A stretch of DNA of 64,000 bases from Telopea speciosissima (lineage: Eukaryota; Streptophyta; Magnoliopsida; Proteales; Proteaceae). Where the stretch lies: assembly GCF_018873765.1 (NCBI RefSeq), contig NC_057921.1, positions 66,639,557 through 66,703,556 of the forward strand. Reading direction: 5' to 3'. Under the pieces are notes generated by a model. It had not been told where the DNA came from. It ran no database searches and was given only the letters and a program-made list of their open reading frames with translations. The position numbers and the translations under genes were made by a program. The first letter of the stretch is position 1; each line of letters begins with the position of its first letter. Positions 13,101 to 26,506 of this stretch are shown here, piece after piece.

Positions 13101-14435
13101 TTACCAAGATCCACCACCCAACATTCCATTCCAATAGCCATTTGAATCCCCTTGTCCTCTATTCTGATCAAATTCAATGGTGCTTGAAACCTGTCTTAAA
13201 TCCTCAAAAGGAAATAAATGCCTTCCACTGCTCTCCTGATGATGAACCACAGGTAGACTCCCATGCCCACCAGCTCCAACTCCAAGTCCATCAAGAGAAA
13301 AATTAAGAGTTGGTTTAAAATCCTGCAACTGTCCAAACCCAGATGGATAAACCGAATTTGAGTCCGAATTCGGCATCGGCATGAAGGAATTCAAACCCCT
13401 TGGAGTAATCCCACTCCTCAACAACCCTAATGTTGAAAGAGAAGATGAAGAAGATGAACAAGGGTTGTTACTGTTGCTATTGTTGTTGTTTCTGTTTTCA
13501 ATGTTTGGTAATTCAATAAATTCAGAGACAGTACTGAATTCATGTGTGGCTGGGAAAGCCAAGTTCAGGTCTTGGCCTTTAAAGATCTTAGGGTTTTGAG
13601 AAGAGGAAGTAGTAGATGGAGTGAGATCAGGAAGCTTTTTTGATGAAGTTGAAGTAATAGTAGAAGAAGATGTTGAAGATCTCTTGTTCTTCCTTGAACC
13701 TCCTCCAACAGGAACGTTTCTAAGAGACCCACCTTCAGTCCAATACCTTCTACAAGTCTTACAGAAATATCTTGGCTGAGTGAGACTGTAGTTGTTGTAG
13801 TAACAAAACTTTGTGTTTGTTGAATTGCATCTTGGACAATTCAGAGCTTGTTCTTTTTGAGGCCTTGCCCTTCTCTCTAACATAGTAGGCCTTGAACATG
13901 TATTAGAGACCATCTCCTCCATGGGTTTCACTAGACCAATCTCCTAATCAATCCCAAAGGAAACAAAGAAAAGAAAATACACCATAGATCAACACAGATG
14001 AAAAGCAAAAGTGAGTAATAGCAAACAAAGAGACAACAAAACAAAGATAAATAATAATAATAACAAATAATGCCTTTTTCCATTCCTTTATAGAGTGTGA
14101 GGAAGCAACCCCCCCCCCCCTCCCCCAAAAAAAAAAAAAAGAAAGAAAGAAAGAAAAAGTGAAGTGCTTTCAAGTTTCAACTTTCATGAAGAAAAGAAAC
14201 ACTGATCAGATGACAACAACATGAAATCAAACAGAAGTGGGGACTTGCACCAGAGACACACCAAAGAAAAAAGAAAAAAGAGAAAGAGATGGAGATGAAC
14301 AAAATCTACCAGAACAGGAAAATCCACTACAATTTCTTTAAAGGTGTAATTAATCAGCTTCAACAAACCAAACAATGAAGAAAATTTTTTCATGATTGAT
14401 TTTCATACCTGTGGCCATTGATGAGCAGTGTCCAT
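13101..14435 (-). CDS. Dof zinc-finger transcription factor, 289 aa, two exons
   Basis: Plant-specific nuclear transcription factor; Dof proteins bind AAAG cores. Exon 1 is 14435-14409 (MDTAHQWPQ), the intron 14408-13944 begins gtatga and ends in AG, and exon 2 is 13943-13101. The small exon 1 was placed because related Dofs (DOF4.6/DAG1 type) start MDTA.WPQ and continue ..VKPMEEMV; here the join gives [20 protein letters not shown] in frame. The single Dof finger (about residues 43-97) has Cys45, Cys48, Cys70 and Cys73 in the CX2CX21CX2C pattern, followed by [20 protein letters not shown] and a basic KNKR. The C-terminal part is low-complexity, rich in Ser, Asn and Gly, as usual. A second potential start (Met17) lies in exon 2. 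Assignment to the DOF4.6/DAG subgroup rests on the N-terminus and is an inference. Confidence 0.93.
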
Positions 14436-14473
14436 GGAAGGAAATAGAAGAGCTGTGTGTGTCTGATCTTCAA

Positions 14474-14504
<31 letters not shown>

Positions 14505-15095
14505 GAAAGAGCTTCTCTGGTGGCACAAACAGGTCTTAGAGAGGAAGAAGTAGTAGTAGTAGTAGTAATGTTTGAGATGATTTCATGGGTGGCTTAAAAT
14601 GTGTCGGCTTGGTTTATGAATGAAAGAGGAAGGAGGATGATGGGGTTGTTTGGCCTCTTAGTAATAAAAAAATTTGTTATTAATATTTTAATAATATTTT
14701 GGTCTTGGGTATATTTGTCTTAAAATTTATAATATTCTAATGGGGGTTCTCTTTTTTCTTGTCAAATTAAATGGTTTTAATTATTCTTTTGTGGGTGGGT
14801 TGTGTGTGTACTGAGGACCAAGGTGAGGTGGGTTCCTGCTTTTCTGACCAGAGAAGAGAGAGAAGTCAGGATTCTTCCTCTCCTTATAATCTCCTGTTTC
14901 TCTTCTTTCTCTTTCACTTTCTCTCTGTGTGATCGTGGGTTTATTTGTTTTGTTTGATATTCCATTTTTTTTTTTTTTCTCTTTCTTTTGGGGTTTTGAG
15001 ATTTGGTTTTGGATCTTTGTCTCTCTGGGAAAAATTCTACTTCATTGGTGAAGATGCACATTTATGGTGAATGCCTTAGAATGGAGAATAGCTCT
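14436..15095 (-). promoter_or_regulatory. Dof 5' leader and upstream region
   Basis: Directly upstream of the Dof start codon (reading the - strand) is a CT-rich leader: a GA tract on the + strand at 14473-14499 and an AGT repeat at about 14547-14569. Farther upstream is an AT-rich stretch (14660-14780). CT-rich leaders are common in plant core promoters. No unambiguous TATA box can be placed. Open frames here have only low-complexity content. Confidence 0.4.
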
Positions 15096-15106
15096 TAATA
15101 CGAGAA

Positions 15107-15132
15107 TTGGAGTTGGAGTTGGAGTTGGAGTC
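15107..15132. repeat. (TTGGAG)n tandem repeat
   Basis: About four consecutive TTGGAG units. No associated gene. Confidence 0.8.
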
Positions 15133-15565
15133 GGGAAATGGGTTTGGTTTTGATTGGGGTCCCAGAAAACAATGGTGACTCAGAAAAAGCTGGACCCAAA
15201 ATTAAAAGACGAAATTTGAAAGAGTCCCCCCGGCGGAGGAGGGGGTGGGAAGGGAGGGTGGTGGGATGAAACCAAGAGCCGACAAAAGCAAAGATGGTGG
15301 GACCACATAATGTGAGTGGGAATGTGGGATGGGAGAGGGTGGGAGAAAATTTTAGGGCTTTGGTGTATTGTGATGGGGACATGATGGTTTCAAGGAATTC
15401 CAGTAGCTCTCAAATCCGATTTCATTGAAATTAAGGTCATGTTTGTTTGACAAGATATTAAAAAAAAAAGAAAAAAGAAAAAAGAACACACTACAATGGA
15501 GGAATTCTTCTTTCATGGTCATCATTGTGTTTGGATGGCTGTAAGGAACAGTGACATAGAAATTA

Positions 15566-15790
15566 GGGAAAAAGAACACTAATTGATCGCATGATTACTA
15601 TACCTAAAAAATGAGGGAAAAAGAACGGTAACTGATCGCATGGTTCCTGCATGCATCTAGACTTAGGACCACGCAAAAATATTGCTCAGCCCCTAATGAA
15701 TTAAAAAATCTCATCCACTTAAAGGCTCCTGCACATGCTTTTATTGGCCCACACACTGGTGCAGACGCTACACTACCGGTTAGCATTCTC
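15566..15790. mobile_element. Probable old MITE with a duplicated left end
   Basis: A terminus reading gggaaaaagaac then gatcgcatg occurs twice in direct orientation (about 15567-15595 and 15614-15642). The right end (about 15770-15795) is a weak inverted match. The flanks taaaaaatg and taaaaacta resemble a decayed 9-bp TSD. Internal motifs (ttattggccc, then gatgca or gtgcag) recur near 46090-46120 and, inverted, near 43030-43090, suggesting related copies there. Divergence makes the borders approximate. Confidence 0.4.
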
Positions 15791-15795
15791 TTGCC

Positions 15796-17029
15796 CTAAA
15801 AACTATTCTTTAGGACTATCTAATGATAACTCTATAGATGCATTTAGAACTTATAACCTTCTTTTGATTGCTCCTTGTCTTATTCCCAAAAGTTCTCCGA
15901 AGGGCTAAAAAAAGATTTTAAAAATAATTGAAAAGTGATTTATCTTATTTATATTGCTAGTGTTATTGTCTTTCGTATTTTTTCAAATACACACGTGAAA
16001 TGATAGGATTAACCCTCATTTGAAAAAAGTGTGTTATACTAAGGTTACAAATTATTTGACACCTTAAGAGATGTCAATAAGAAAATCCCTTATTATGTAA
16101 ATTTTTTTAGGATCCCTTATTATTTTTAATCATTTTTTTAACGATGGGGTTTGTCGGTTGGCTGATAATGCACTTTTAAGGTAAATAAAGAGAGAAAACC
16201 AAAAAGGAGGGTATTATAGTCCATTTGTCAAGGAGAGGGGGGAGAAATATTCGGTTTTTACTCGTGGTCTGGCGCTCTAGACCACGGTGTTAGTTACCTG
16301 ATCGACGGACTAAAACATTTTTTTCTTTTTTTTTTTTTTTTTTGCCAATACTAGCATTTCTTGCCAAACAAACACAGCCTAAGAGAATTGTTCCTCAGCC
16401 CATTGATTTCATGACTGCAAATGTAAACATTAATTAAAGCCAAAAAACAAAAAAATTTTGACATTACTATTATATTATCCACTAATGACTAACGGACTAA
16501 TTATGATCCCTCTTCTTCTGTTTTGGCTTCCACCTGATCCCAGCCGAGCTGTGCCCCCTCCCATAGTTTCATTCCAAAATACTTTTAAGTAAACACATTG
16601 GCTGCAGAGACCACTTGGCTGTTCTAATTGGTGTATTGTGGTAGTGGTGGTGGCCCAAAGGCTCCACATGATTTGCTTTGCTACACAAGATACATAACAT
16701 GCTTGTGTCCTCCCCTTTGCTGGCAAAAGTTCTTAAGAACAACAAACAGTCCACAAAGCCACCAACACCATAAAAAGTAAATAAAAGGAAGCCTATACTC
16801 CACCTTTTTCTTATCACCAACATTACATTGAAAGTAGAAAGTAGAAAGTAGAAACTACAAACCTAGCTACTTCTTCATTTCTTTTCAAGCTCTTCTTCAT
16901 GGAAAGTGGAAATTACAAGAACAACCATGGAGTGACTCACATGGACACTGCACATCACACCATCAAACAAAGGTCCACATGTTCCAATAAGTATTGCTAG
17001 TGCCACATAGGCCTTGCTCCGCATCAATC
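15796..17029. other. Spacer, no gene seen
   Basis: AT-rich sequence with a T run at about 16320-16345 and a short hairpin at 16263-16286 (gtggtctggcgctctagaccac). The open frames at 16475-16823 on the - strand have no family motifs. Confidence 0.5.
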
Positions 17030-17193
17030 TCGGAGGGCAGGCTTTGGTGCAACTGTAAGGTTGTTCCATTATGACCAAGTGATCACGGATTCGAGTCTGG
17101 AAACAGTCTCTCTGAGAAAGTAGGGGTAAGGCTGCATACATTATGATTCCCCCGTAGTAGCGGGAGCCTTGTGCACTGGGTATTTCCTTTTTT
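17030..17193 (+). mobile_element. Au-type SINE
   Basis: tRNA-derived SINE without coding capacity. An A-box-like stretch (ggtgcaactgtaagg) lies at about 17046 and a B-box-like stretch (ggattcgagtct) at 17087-17098. They are followed by aggggtaaggctgcatacat and the characteristic tail cgggagccttgtgcactggg, ending in T-rich sequence. This matches my memory of the Au SINE family, which is widespread in flowering plants. The borders are approximate because no TSD was fixed. Confidence 0.8.
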
Positions 17194-19529
17194 ATTCCAA
17201 CATTTTTTTTTTTATGAAAACACCAATATAGATTTTTTTATTTTTTATTTTAGAAGGCTTTATTTTCTTATCTATTCCAGGATTTTTTTTTAAATGCTTG
17301 TTTGGTGCACCTAGTAAGATTTTATTTTTATTTAAAAAAAAAAAAAAAAGAGAGTTTGGTGAAGGAAAAATGCATGCCTGATTCTGCTTTAGATTTCAAC
17401 AAAGAAAAAACAGAGACCAACAAAGGTTATATCACCCAAGTGCAAATGTGATTTTATTCTAAAAAAGAAAGTAGGAATACCAAAAGCAAAGAATAGGAAC
17501 AACTTAGGACAGCAACAAATCAGGTCTCTCTTTCTACAGGTGAGAAGACACAGGAAAGCAAGTAAATCTAAAGGTCATTAGCTCTTGTCAACAACTTCCT
17601 CTTTTCTTTTCTTTTCTTTACTTCTGACATCAGCCAAACAGCAGAACTGGGGGTGAATATTTCAAGCTTTGCTATAGCTCTCAACCTTTTTTCTATCAAC
17701 CAAGCCTCTACTTCTACACACTTATTACAACCTACCACATATCAAACAAAGAAAAAACTTCAGAAAGTCATTTCTAGACTTTAAACCAAAACAATGACAG
17801 TAATTCAAATAAACTAAGAGAAGTTAGGATCATTTAACTGTTGATGCAATAGTTAAGTGATTCTCTCTCTCTCTCTCTCTGTTTATGATTCTCTTTTATT
17901 TTTGTTGTTAATTCTTAACCTGTATCAGATATCTCCATTTTGAATAGATCCAAGCCTTCATGGTTTACTGACCTTTTTCTTGATTTTTTCAGTTAATTAT
18001 AGTAAAGCTTTCCAAAAAAAAAAAAAAAAAAAAAATCCCCCTCATTAGGTGAGAGAGCTTTCTCAGTAGCTCAAACAAAAGAAAAATGGTGGCACTCAAT
18101 GTTTAGATAGTGAGGAAGGAAAATATGTATTGGGCATCGGCATTTAGCCAAATTAGGTAAATCTTTACGTTGTGTGAATGTTTGGTTGCTATTTCCATTT
18201 ATTTTCTATATCATTATAGGATTTTATTTCTACATGATTTGATATACTTGGGCTTTGAGCCATGTCACTTTTATGTCTTCAACCCAAGCACATGTACAGT
18301 CTAGTCTTATGAGATTCAATTACTCATGACCATGACCTTTTAATATGTTATGCTTGATTTGGATGGATGCCAAACATAACTTGGTTCTTGTTGCCTTAGG
18401 CTTCAATCTAAACCTACTATTTTGTCAGGTAATTAAGAATACACCGATCAAAATGATCTGAACACTAGAGGCATCTGTCGGCCGGGACCAACCTTGATTC
18501 TGGCCGGCCGATTGGACTTGCTTATTTTTTGTTCAGATTGATTCCACGTCCTTGATCCTTAGGTCCACCCAATTGGTGAGTTCGATCTTTCTTTCTTTTT
18601 TTTTTCTTTTTTTTTTTGAGTCAATCTACCTAATATACTACTGGGTTTTTTGAAAAACGAAAAAAATAATCTCACATCGAATATGAATAAAAAATGTGAG
18701 GGATATGTAGATATTGAACAACCTTTCCTTAATAGCTAACTTTTGAAGATGAGTTCTACTCAAGTCCCTAATATATATTTGATTACAAAATATCCAATTA
18801 ACCGTAGAAACCTCACAAAACAAACCTTTTGTGCGAGAGAGAGAGAGAACTTTGAGGTGCGTGCAATAAGAATGGACCCCAAATTTTTATTTTTATTTTT
18901 ATTTTTTTTTTTGGGTTTTTGTTTTGAATGAAGCTCGAATTGAATCGCAGTACTGTTTGGATTATAGAAAAAGAAAAAGAAACGAAAGAATTGAATCCCA
19001 GTTGAAGCTTTTTAAATTTTGGTAAGAAATCCCAGTTGAAGCTAAAGCAACCAAAAATTAAAAGTCCCACTAAAAAGTCAATACTCATTATAGCCTCTCC
19101 TTTGCCTTTTGCAGTTTTTATATGGCTAACGACAGGTACAGCCCGACACTACTTGCAATTTTTTTAATTTTATGACCATTAGAGTGGTATTTTACGTAAA
19201 TATCATGAAGTCTAAATATCCTTTTTCTTTTTTAAATAGTCGTCTAAGTACGGATATCCATTTAGGATTGAGATCCATAAATCTAACTGTTAATTATTGT
19301 TAGTAGTAAACAAATTAACAATCTTACATCACTACTCTTTTGGTTGCTATATATCCTAAATGGAATATATTTTTATTCTCATTTTCCCTGTTACCAAACA
19401 AAGCTAGCTAGTGCATAAGGTTTTCAATGGAAATGGAATAATCATCTTATTTAAGACATTATCCAAATGAGAATATTTAAAATGACATCTCCTCATTTGA
19501 TACCAACGTCCCCCTTTTTCTGGTGGATT
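17194..19529. other. Spacer, no gene seen
   Basis: AT-rich sequence with A/T homopolymers (17211, 17334, 18015, 18600), a TC tract at about 17862-17880 and a TTTTTA run near 18890-18910. No coding or transposon signature was recognised. Confidence 0.5.
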
Positions 19530-19725
19530 GTAACCATGGTTTTAGGTATCGGGATAGGATCGGTTGTAGCCCAATATTGATACTTAATCGGTATTGTATT
19601 GGTGGTATCAGAACAGAAAAGGGTAGAATGGTCCAAAAATATTATATCGGCATTTTGAGGGGTAGAGAAGTTTGATCTGGCTTGATACGGTCGACCGGTA
19701 TATTGGTATTAATCGCCTACATTAA
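19530..19725. repeat. Dispersed GGTATCGG-type repeat, copy 2
   Basis: Begins aaccatggttttaggtatcg and carries several cggtat/gatac motifs and ggtccaaaaatatt. The left end is the reverse complement of the right end of the copy at 7675-7930, supporting a mobile family of about 200-250 bp. No TSD was established. Confidence 0.5.
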
Positions 19726-22545
19726 CTCGCAAGAGGTTGGCTGGGGTTTGAGTTTTAGAATGCACTAATAATGAGGAGTTTTTGCTCAACTCATAAGCTT
19801 ACTATGTGCTCCTAAATTCCCATATCTCATTTTTTTCACTTAGGTTTCTATGGTTTTTAAAAGAAAATTAATAATTAAATGATATGAAGAGTTTAATCAA
19901 TTAGTTTTAAAATCAAAGATCTAAATATAATTTGAGAATAATTTTTCTACAAAACCATTGTAGATAGAGAAGTAACTATAGTAATTATATATAGGGGCAT
20001 TTTGGACATCATAAATTTATCATGTGATAGATCAATCATCAAAGTTTTTAGGTATTTTGTTGATATCAACCCTTATTTGTTTGGTACATAAAAAAAAGAG
20101 TGTCCTAGTGCATGAGGCTCCCGCAAGGTTTGAGGAGGACAAATGTACGCAAAAATATTATACGTGTTACAATTTCCAAGTCAACTTTAGTCAATATTTA
20201 GATAATTGTAAAAAAAAAAAAAATGAATAATACATCGTACATTTTTTGGGTAAAGAAATAATACATTGAACATTATGAGCAATATAATTGAGTTTAGGAC
20301 TTTTTACGTGTGCGTGCTCATGTTCTTAATACTCATATATGCAATTTGATTAGATGACTAATCCACACGGTCTACATTCTATGCAACAATCGGAAAGAGA
20401 GAAACAGTTTGATTATATATGTAGCTCCCTCCTACAAGAGAAGACTATGTGATTAATCCAAGGGACGCAACTCTAAGAATCATTATGCTTATATCATAAT
20501 CTCCCTTCTCTTTTCGTATAATTGTATTCTTATTTCTTGCTATACCACCAAGCAATGAAAGCATACCAACAAAATTAATACCTTCTCTCTCGTACAATCA
20601 TGACAAGATATTTTCACATTTCTACATCTAATTAAATTGTATAATTAGAATAGGGTTTTCTTCCTCATCATTATTACTAGTGAAATATCATGCTTCAGTA
20701 TTTATCACATTATAGTACATGTGGTAGTCCTTGCGATAGAAGATCAATCAAGCATCTCATTGGTACAATTTCAGTTTAAAATGAGTAGAGTCCATAATTA
20801 AAATACAAAAGATGTCGTTTTGTATTTTATATTCATCTCTATTTGATGGCATTTTGATAATTTTACTAAAATTTTGAATAAGAATTTGAGTTACTTTTCT
20901 TACTTATTTTGGACTAAACTTGTCTATAGAATAGTACTACCAACTGACCAATAGTGAAACATAATACTTCACTAGACATAGTACCGCTCGATAGCTAAAG
21001 AAGAAGACAATGGGAGAGCCGATTACAAGTTGGATGCTTTCTTATTTTCAATTATTGATATTTAAGATTATTTAATCAATGACTGAGATCTGATCGTTGC
21101 ATTTAATGGTGCGTTTATAGACGGGGCTCAAATATTAGAACCCAACTGGTGAAGCTCCTAACCCTAGGTAAGAATAAAATTTAGGTTTTCGAGGAAAACC
21201 ATAGGAGGTAGAGTGGGTCCCAGTCGGTGGTGCGTGTGCATGATATTTTCCATTTTTCCTCCCCAATGAAGCAAAGAATCCGGAGACTCTCTCTCTCTCT
21301 TCTGCGTATGTCTCTTCATCCGTCACCCTAAAGGAGAGAGAAGGATAGATATGGCGTCACATTCAGACATGGACAAGAAGGAAATTGCGGTTATCATAAA
21401 AAAAACAAGAGAAGGAAATTGTGCTTCCCACGTCAGCAATTCCCATCCCCATCTGACCTAAGATTGGATGCATTTTGTTGTATCTAAAATTGAAAAAATT
21501 GAATTTAAAAATGATAATCTTTTTCTTTGAATAAGATTGTCAAATTGGAATTCAATTTGAAAATGGGAATCCGCCATTCAAAACCATATTGGAAAAAAAA
21601 AAAATTCAGTTTAGCTTTTTATTTTTAAAAATAAATTTAATTTAGTTTGATTTTATAATTAAAATACTCTGTTTGAACCAAAACGAATTAAGGTGAAATC
21701 AAATCTAAATCGAAAATTTTTGAATTTTATAATTAAAATACTCTGTATAACAGTAATGCACACCCTCAACGTGCAACCACTAGCGTGGCATGCAAGATAC
21801 CAATTACCCCAACAACATGTCGATCCATCCTTGTAATTTGAAAGTAATTTACCATTATATAATTCTCAAAAATTGTCATCGTTTTGCATATTTATTGAGT
21901 ACATATGTAAAATGCTGAGAGTTTACAATTATGGAAAGTAGTAGTGTTATACTAAAAAAAGCTAAGAAATAAAGTTACAAATTCTTCTTAATCGATTTTG
22001 AGTAGAACAGGATTTTTTCAAGAGACAAATATGTTTTTAGGTTCACCTTAGGTGAAGATAATCTAACCATCGAGATGTCATTATTCCTTAGGTCCTCTAT
22101 TGACAAAATCCGAAATGCTTTTGACATTATTACAAAAGTCTTGTCAATCCACCAAAACTCGTTAAGAGATTCTCTCTTCACCATCGATCCTTTCCAATAA
22201 CATAAGTGTCAAAATGGTAAAATTTAAGTTTGTTAGGCAATCACAACCGTCCATGAATACTTTATCCACATATGATACTCAAAAAGCCTTCATTTGGATA
22301 GAATATATTCTAATCGAGTCTGCTATTATATATTTATGTGTGGGATGCTCACTCTCTTCATATGTATATATTTTTCTTCTCACATGGTTTTCTAATACCA
22401 CCAAACAAATAGAACTTGGTTTTCTAATTTCCTTGAGTTTTCTTGTGTGAACCAGACAAACAGATAGAGATGAATCGAATCAAAGGAGGGAAACCACTCT
22501 CCTAGTCCTCTCTTTTTATTAGTTTCCTTCTACTTTTCACGTCAC
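19726..22545. other. Spacer with an Au-SINE tail fragment
   Basis: Mostly unique AT-rich sequence. At about 20102-20135 the + strand reads gtgcatgaggctcccgc, the reverse complement of the Au SINE tail, so a 5'-truncated or decayed - strand copy is likely. The open frame at 21135-21326 on the - strand shows no known domain. Confidence 0.4.
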
Positions 22546-22554
22546 ATGTATATG

Positions 22555-22743
22555 AATTTGGATCCTCTATTGCCGAGCTGCCTAGCAGGACCGTGCTGCC
22601 CTGACACGGGATTGCTCTCAATGTCCACCTTACCCCTACCCAAACGCCTTGCCCGAGTGGGGGTAAGGCGGTAATTGCATGCAGCCCTATGTCTGGGCAG
22701 CACGGTCCTGCCGGGCAGCTCGGCAGTAGAGGATCTGGATCCC
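22555..22743. mobile_element. MITE of family A with a 9-bp TSD (8 of 9 matching)
   Basis: The terminal inverted repeats are about 45 bp. The left arm carries ggatcctctattgccgagct then gcaggaccgtgctgcc. The right arm carries ggcagcacggtcctgcc then agctcggcagtagaggatc. The flanks are atgtatatg (22546-22554) and atgtatata (22744-22752), consistent with a Mutator-type 9-bp duplication with one later change. The middle holds the shared core (ccaccttacccctaccc, then aaacgccttgcccgagtggg). It has no coding capacity. Relatives lie at 42163-42331 and 44228-44346. Confidence 0.85.
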
Positions 22744-22752
22744 ATGTATATA

Positions 22753-25102
22753 CAAAGTGTATGATTATAACCAGATGCCTTACAAACTTGAGAGAATATT
22801 CGAGCCATCTCACCCATTAAATGAATTGAAACTCCACATGCGTCTTGGATGGCTCATATTCTCTATTTTCCGTTGCAACTCTCCAACCGCTCCTTATAAC
22901 TCAAATCATGGTTTTGAAAAATGGTATCAGGATCAGTATCGGTCTCAGCGAATACCGATATAGATTGATATAATGGAACAAATTGGATGATTTTGTCTTT
23001 CAATTTTGCAGTACGTGGTGAATAAGAAAAAGAAAATGAAAAAATGGAGCAGTGTGACTTTCTCTTTATATTCTCTATATAAGAAAGGATCATTACCTAC
23101 TGTTGGTATGGCTTATGCGAGGTCCTGAGAGGGGTAAGTTTGAATTCGGTCCTAACTTTTGCTATTTTGAGCAAATTGGCCGCCCTCAAGACTCGAATCT
23201 GGGCATTTGCCTTGACTGCCCTCAAGACTCGAATCTTTATAATCTCTATGTAAGCTTCATTATTCTTTAAGGTTTTCTTAAGTTTGATGAAGATGATGAT
23301 GATGATAATATTATTTGAACTGAGTTTTTGTTCATCCCACGATGAAGAGAGAATCTCTTAATCCATAGGATCTGATGTTAGGTACTTGTTCGATGCGTCA
23401 AAAATTTCGGAGCTGATGAAATGCGTTAAATCAAACCCTTTAACTTATCTAATACTAGGTTGATCCAATCTAGCACTCATACACTAGATCAAGCCCCATT
23501 AGGTACATAACAGATAACAACGCTTCCACAACTGTCATCCTCAACGGCTCTCACTCTAATGGTAAGTGGCCCTTTCCAAATGTCTCTACTCTGCCTTAGG
23601 GTTTTTGCTTCTATCCCATTATGTGATGTTTGACTTTAATATCAAATATTAGGTACTTAATAATTACACCAAGAGCTCCAAAGCTAATGAAACACATTAA
23701 ATCAAGTCATTAACCTATCCTATGCTAGACTATCTCAATCTAGCTCATTAGTCACATAACATCTGGCCTTCTGAACGGGTATTTTGACCTTTCAATAATA
23801 GAGAACGAGGATTAATGATTATATTCACCATTGTGGGAGTCCGATCAAAACGTCATATCACCATGGGTGAAAGGAAACTTTCGCCACTATGCAATTTTTA
23901 AGTTGAAAGTGTTATGATGGTGTCTATGGTGTTTGACAGTAGAACTGCATCCTTGGACCATTAACAAACCTTCCCCTTCAATTTTCCACCACCTTTTATT
24001 TATTTAAATAAATTATTAGGAGAAAGGAAGCTTCCACCTAGTGATAATAGGACCTTTAAGTACAAATATTTTATTTTTATCTAGTGCATCTTTGGTTGGA
24101 TCATTTTAAGAGTAAATCCTTTGACTTGATAATTTAATAACCTTTCCTACGAATATATTCCACATTTGAATTTATTTTAGCATTCAAATATTGTAAAAAA
24201 GTTTGTTGATGTCATTATCTATCCAGTTGTTAAGTTTATATGACACTATAAACCTTTAGCAATGGTGTTTTGAGGGGAAAAAATATTTATAAAACTAAAG
24301 AAAACAAGAAAAATTACAAAGCGTAGCAGTGCTCTTTACAAAGTTAGCTGAACATGATCGCGAGAGACCTTTACCATTACTGATTTAAAAGTTTTAAGTA
24401 ATTGATTCCAAACTAAATTCATAGCATAAGTTCTCTTATATTTTAGACAGTGTTTGTTATGCATTCTTGGTTATAGCTGTTAGAGAATGCGACTCATTTT
24501 GAAACATGCTTATCTAACCCATTCCGCAATGTGACAGAATGAAAATAGCCCATTCCAAACGGCATTTTCATTCTAGATTCTAAGAATGCGTGCATTCTAC
24601 ATTCAAAGAACAATGGAGATCCTTTTAATCCAGAGAGAGAGAGAAAGAGAGATCAGCCGTCATAACTAAGCACAACTAGACAATTGATGAGATCGAGTCA
24701 AGGTTATGAAAATCGGAATCGGGGATCAAATAGATTAGTGCCAATTTCAATCCGAATCAGCTAAAACAGATGGGAATCGCCCAGAATCGGCCACTCAGAC
24801 AATATGCCCAATCACATGAACCGTGTCGTGTCATTCAGATAACTAGAACACGTGAATTACATGGTTCACGGGGTAGTAGTCAATGCAGCATCCATGGCTC
24901 CATACATGAATGATAAAGAGGAATATAAGAGCAAAAGATAAGAGCCACAAATAAGATGTAAACGTGTAATGCAATGCGAATGTTTCTTCTTTTTAAAAAA
25001 AATATATATTTTGGCTCTTCACAGTCGCAACAAGCCGTGGTTGTGTCAGGTCCACGCAACGTTGTTTGGATAGTTGGAGTTCGTTTTCAAAGGTCTGCGC
25101 TT
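22753..25102. other. Spacer with repeat fragments
   Basis: Contains a fragment of the GGTATCGG family (22905-22990), a diverged relative (about 24700-24790), and a possible MITE at about 24447-24610 whose left end resembles that of 8029-8840 (gtgtttgttatgcattcttgg). No gene was recognised. Confidence 0.45.
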
Positions 25103-25309
25103 TACTAAATCCCACTAATCATAAAGAAATGGCTAATACAATTAAGCAAAAATCCATTTTTAGCCACATAAACCTTATGGATTATTTAACATATTAATAA
25201 TTAGTTACTAAATCCCACTACTCGTAAAGAAAGGCCTAATACAACAAAGCAAAAGTCCATCACTTTTTACCCATTTAAACCTTATGGATTATATAAAATA
25301 TTAATAATT
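25103..25309. repeat. Tandem duplication, about 103-bp unit, two copies
   Basis: Copy 1 (25103-25205) and copy 2 (25206-25309) both start tactaaatcccacta and both include aaaccttatggattat and attaataatta. They differ at scattered sites, so the duplication is not very recent. It is AT-rich and non-coding. Confidence 0.85.
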
Positions 25310-26506
25310 AATATTTTCCTTTTCTTAAAAAAAATTGTATGGAAAATGATCTCCTTGTTGTTAGAGTGGGGTATGCTTTCCCACACCCTCTTACATTTCT
25401 AATACTTTCTTTTTCCTCAATGATCATGTGGGCTTCTATTGACGAAAGGTGTGGGAAATTTCCCCATACTAGTGGCATCGATCCCCCCCCCCCCCCATCG
25501 AATCCGAAAGCGTATACATTATTTTTATAAGAATTTGACAAAAATGAAAAAATATGATTGTAATGTATGTCCAACCTAGCTTAGGCCCTTTCATTTTTAT
25601 AAGAATTTCATTGAAAGGATCGCTATGACACCAGAGTGCAATTTCCTCCAATGCGCGGGTGAGAAATTGAATCATCCACTCAGAATCAATGGAAACCAGT
25701 CCAATCCAGCTCAGCCGGAATCCAGGCCCAATTTGGCCACCAAACAAGAAGCAGGAGGGTACTTACAAGCTGGGAACTGTACTAATCCAGACACAACGAT
25801 TGAATATGTGAAGGGAACAAAGATAAACATGGAGAAATGAACAGTTAAAAAAACAGAGAAAAGAAAAATTCCCTCAAATTGTTGAAGTAAGTGAGGGAAT
25901 CCCAAAACATAAAACATAGACAAGTGGGCTTGGCCAGGTTCTCCTCCCCTTGCTCATAAAGAAAGAAACCACCCAACAAATTCCATCCCTTTCTCTCACC
26001 AATTCTTATATTGTCGTCTCTCAAAAAAAAAAAAACATGGAATACTCACTATGGATTGTCCACCGTCCATTTAGGGTTAAAGTGTGTGTGGGTTTGTTTT
26101 AAAGATCAAAGCACTTGATATATTGACCCGAGATGGTTGGTCGGTAGTCGGTACTAAGCAGTGGTGACATATGGGTCCCATCCAACCAAAGGGAATGACC
26201 GGCAAAGTGGCTTTCAAAAGATTACACGGCTTTGATATCCTTGGTGATAAAGTCAATTTCATTTTCAATATGAGTGAATTTCTGTTTCCTATCCATGAAT
26301 ACAACAGAGGTAAAAGATAAGATCAAGACTTGGAAGTTTTAAAAGCATTTCAAACGTTACAGATACACTTTTGAACCAAGACAATTTACCATCATAATCA
26401 TGTGAATTGAACTGGGCATGAGACGATGGTGATATATATACCTGAAGTTACATTCCTTCCTCCCCCCCCCCCTCTCCCCCAAAAGCTCCCTCTTTTTTCT
26501 CTCCGA
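25310..26506. other. Spacer and 3' flank of the exonuclease gene
   Basis: Holds a C run (25484-25495) and a C/T-rich tract (26462-26480) just beyond the stop codon of the - strand gene; the last few hundred bases probably include its 3' UTR. The open frames at 25308-25923 show no known motifs. Confidence 0.45.

Noticed and set aside
23182..23236. 19-bp direct repeat gccctcaagactcgaatct, two copies
   Set aside because: Too short and isolated to call an element or an array; no CRISPR-like regularity.
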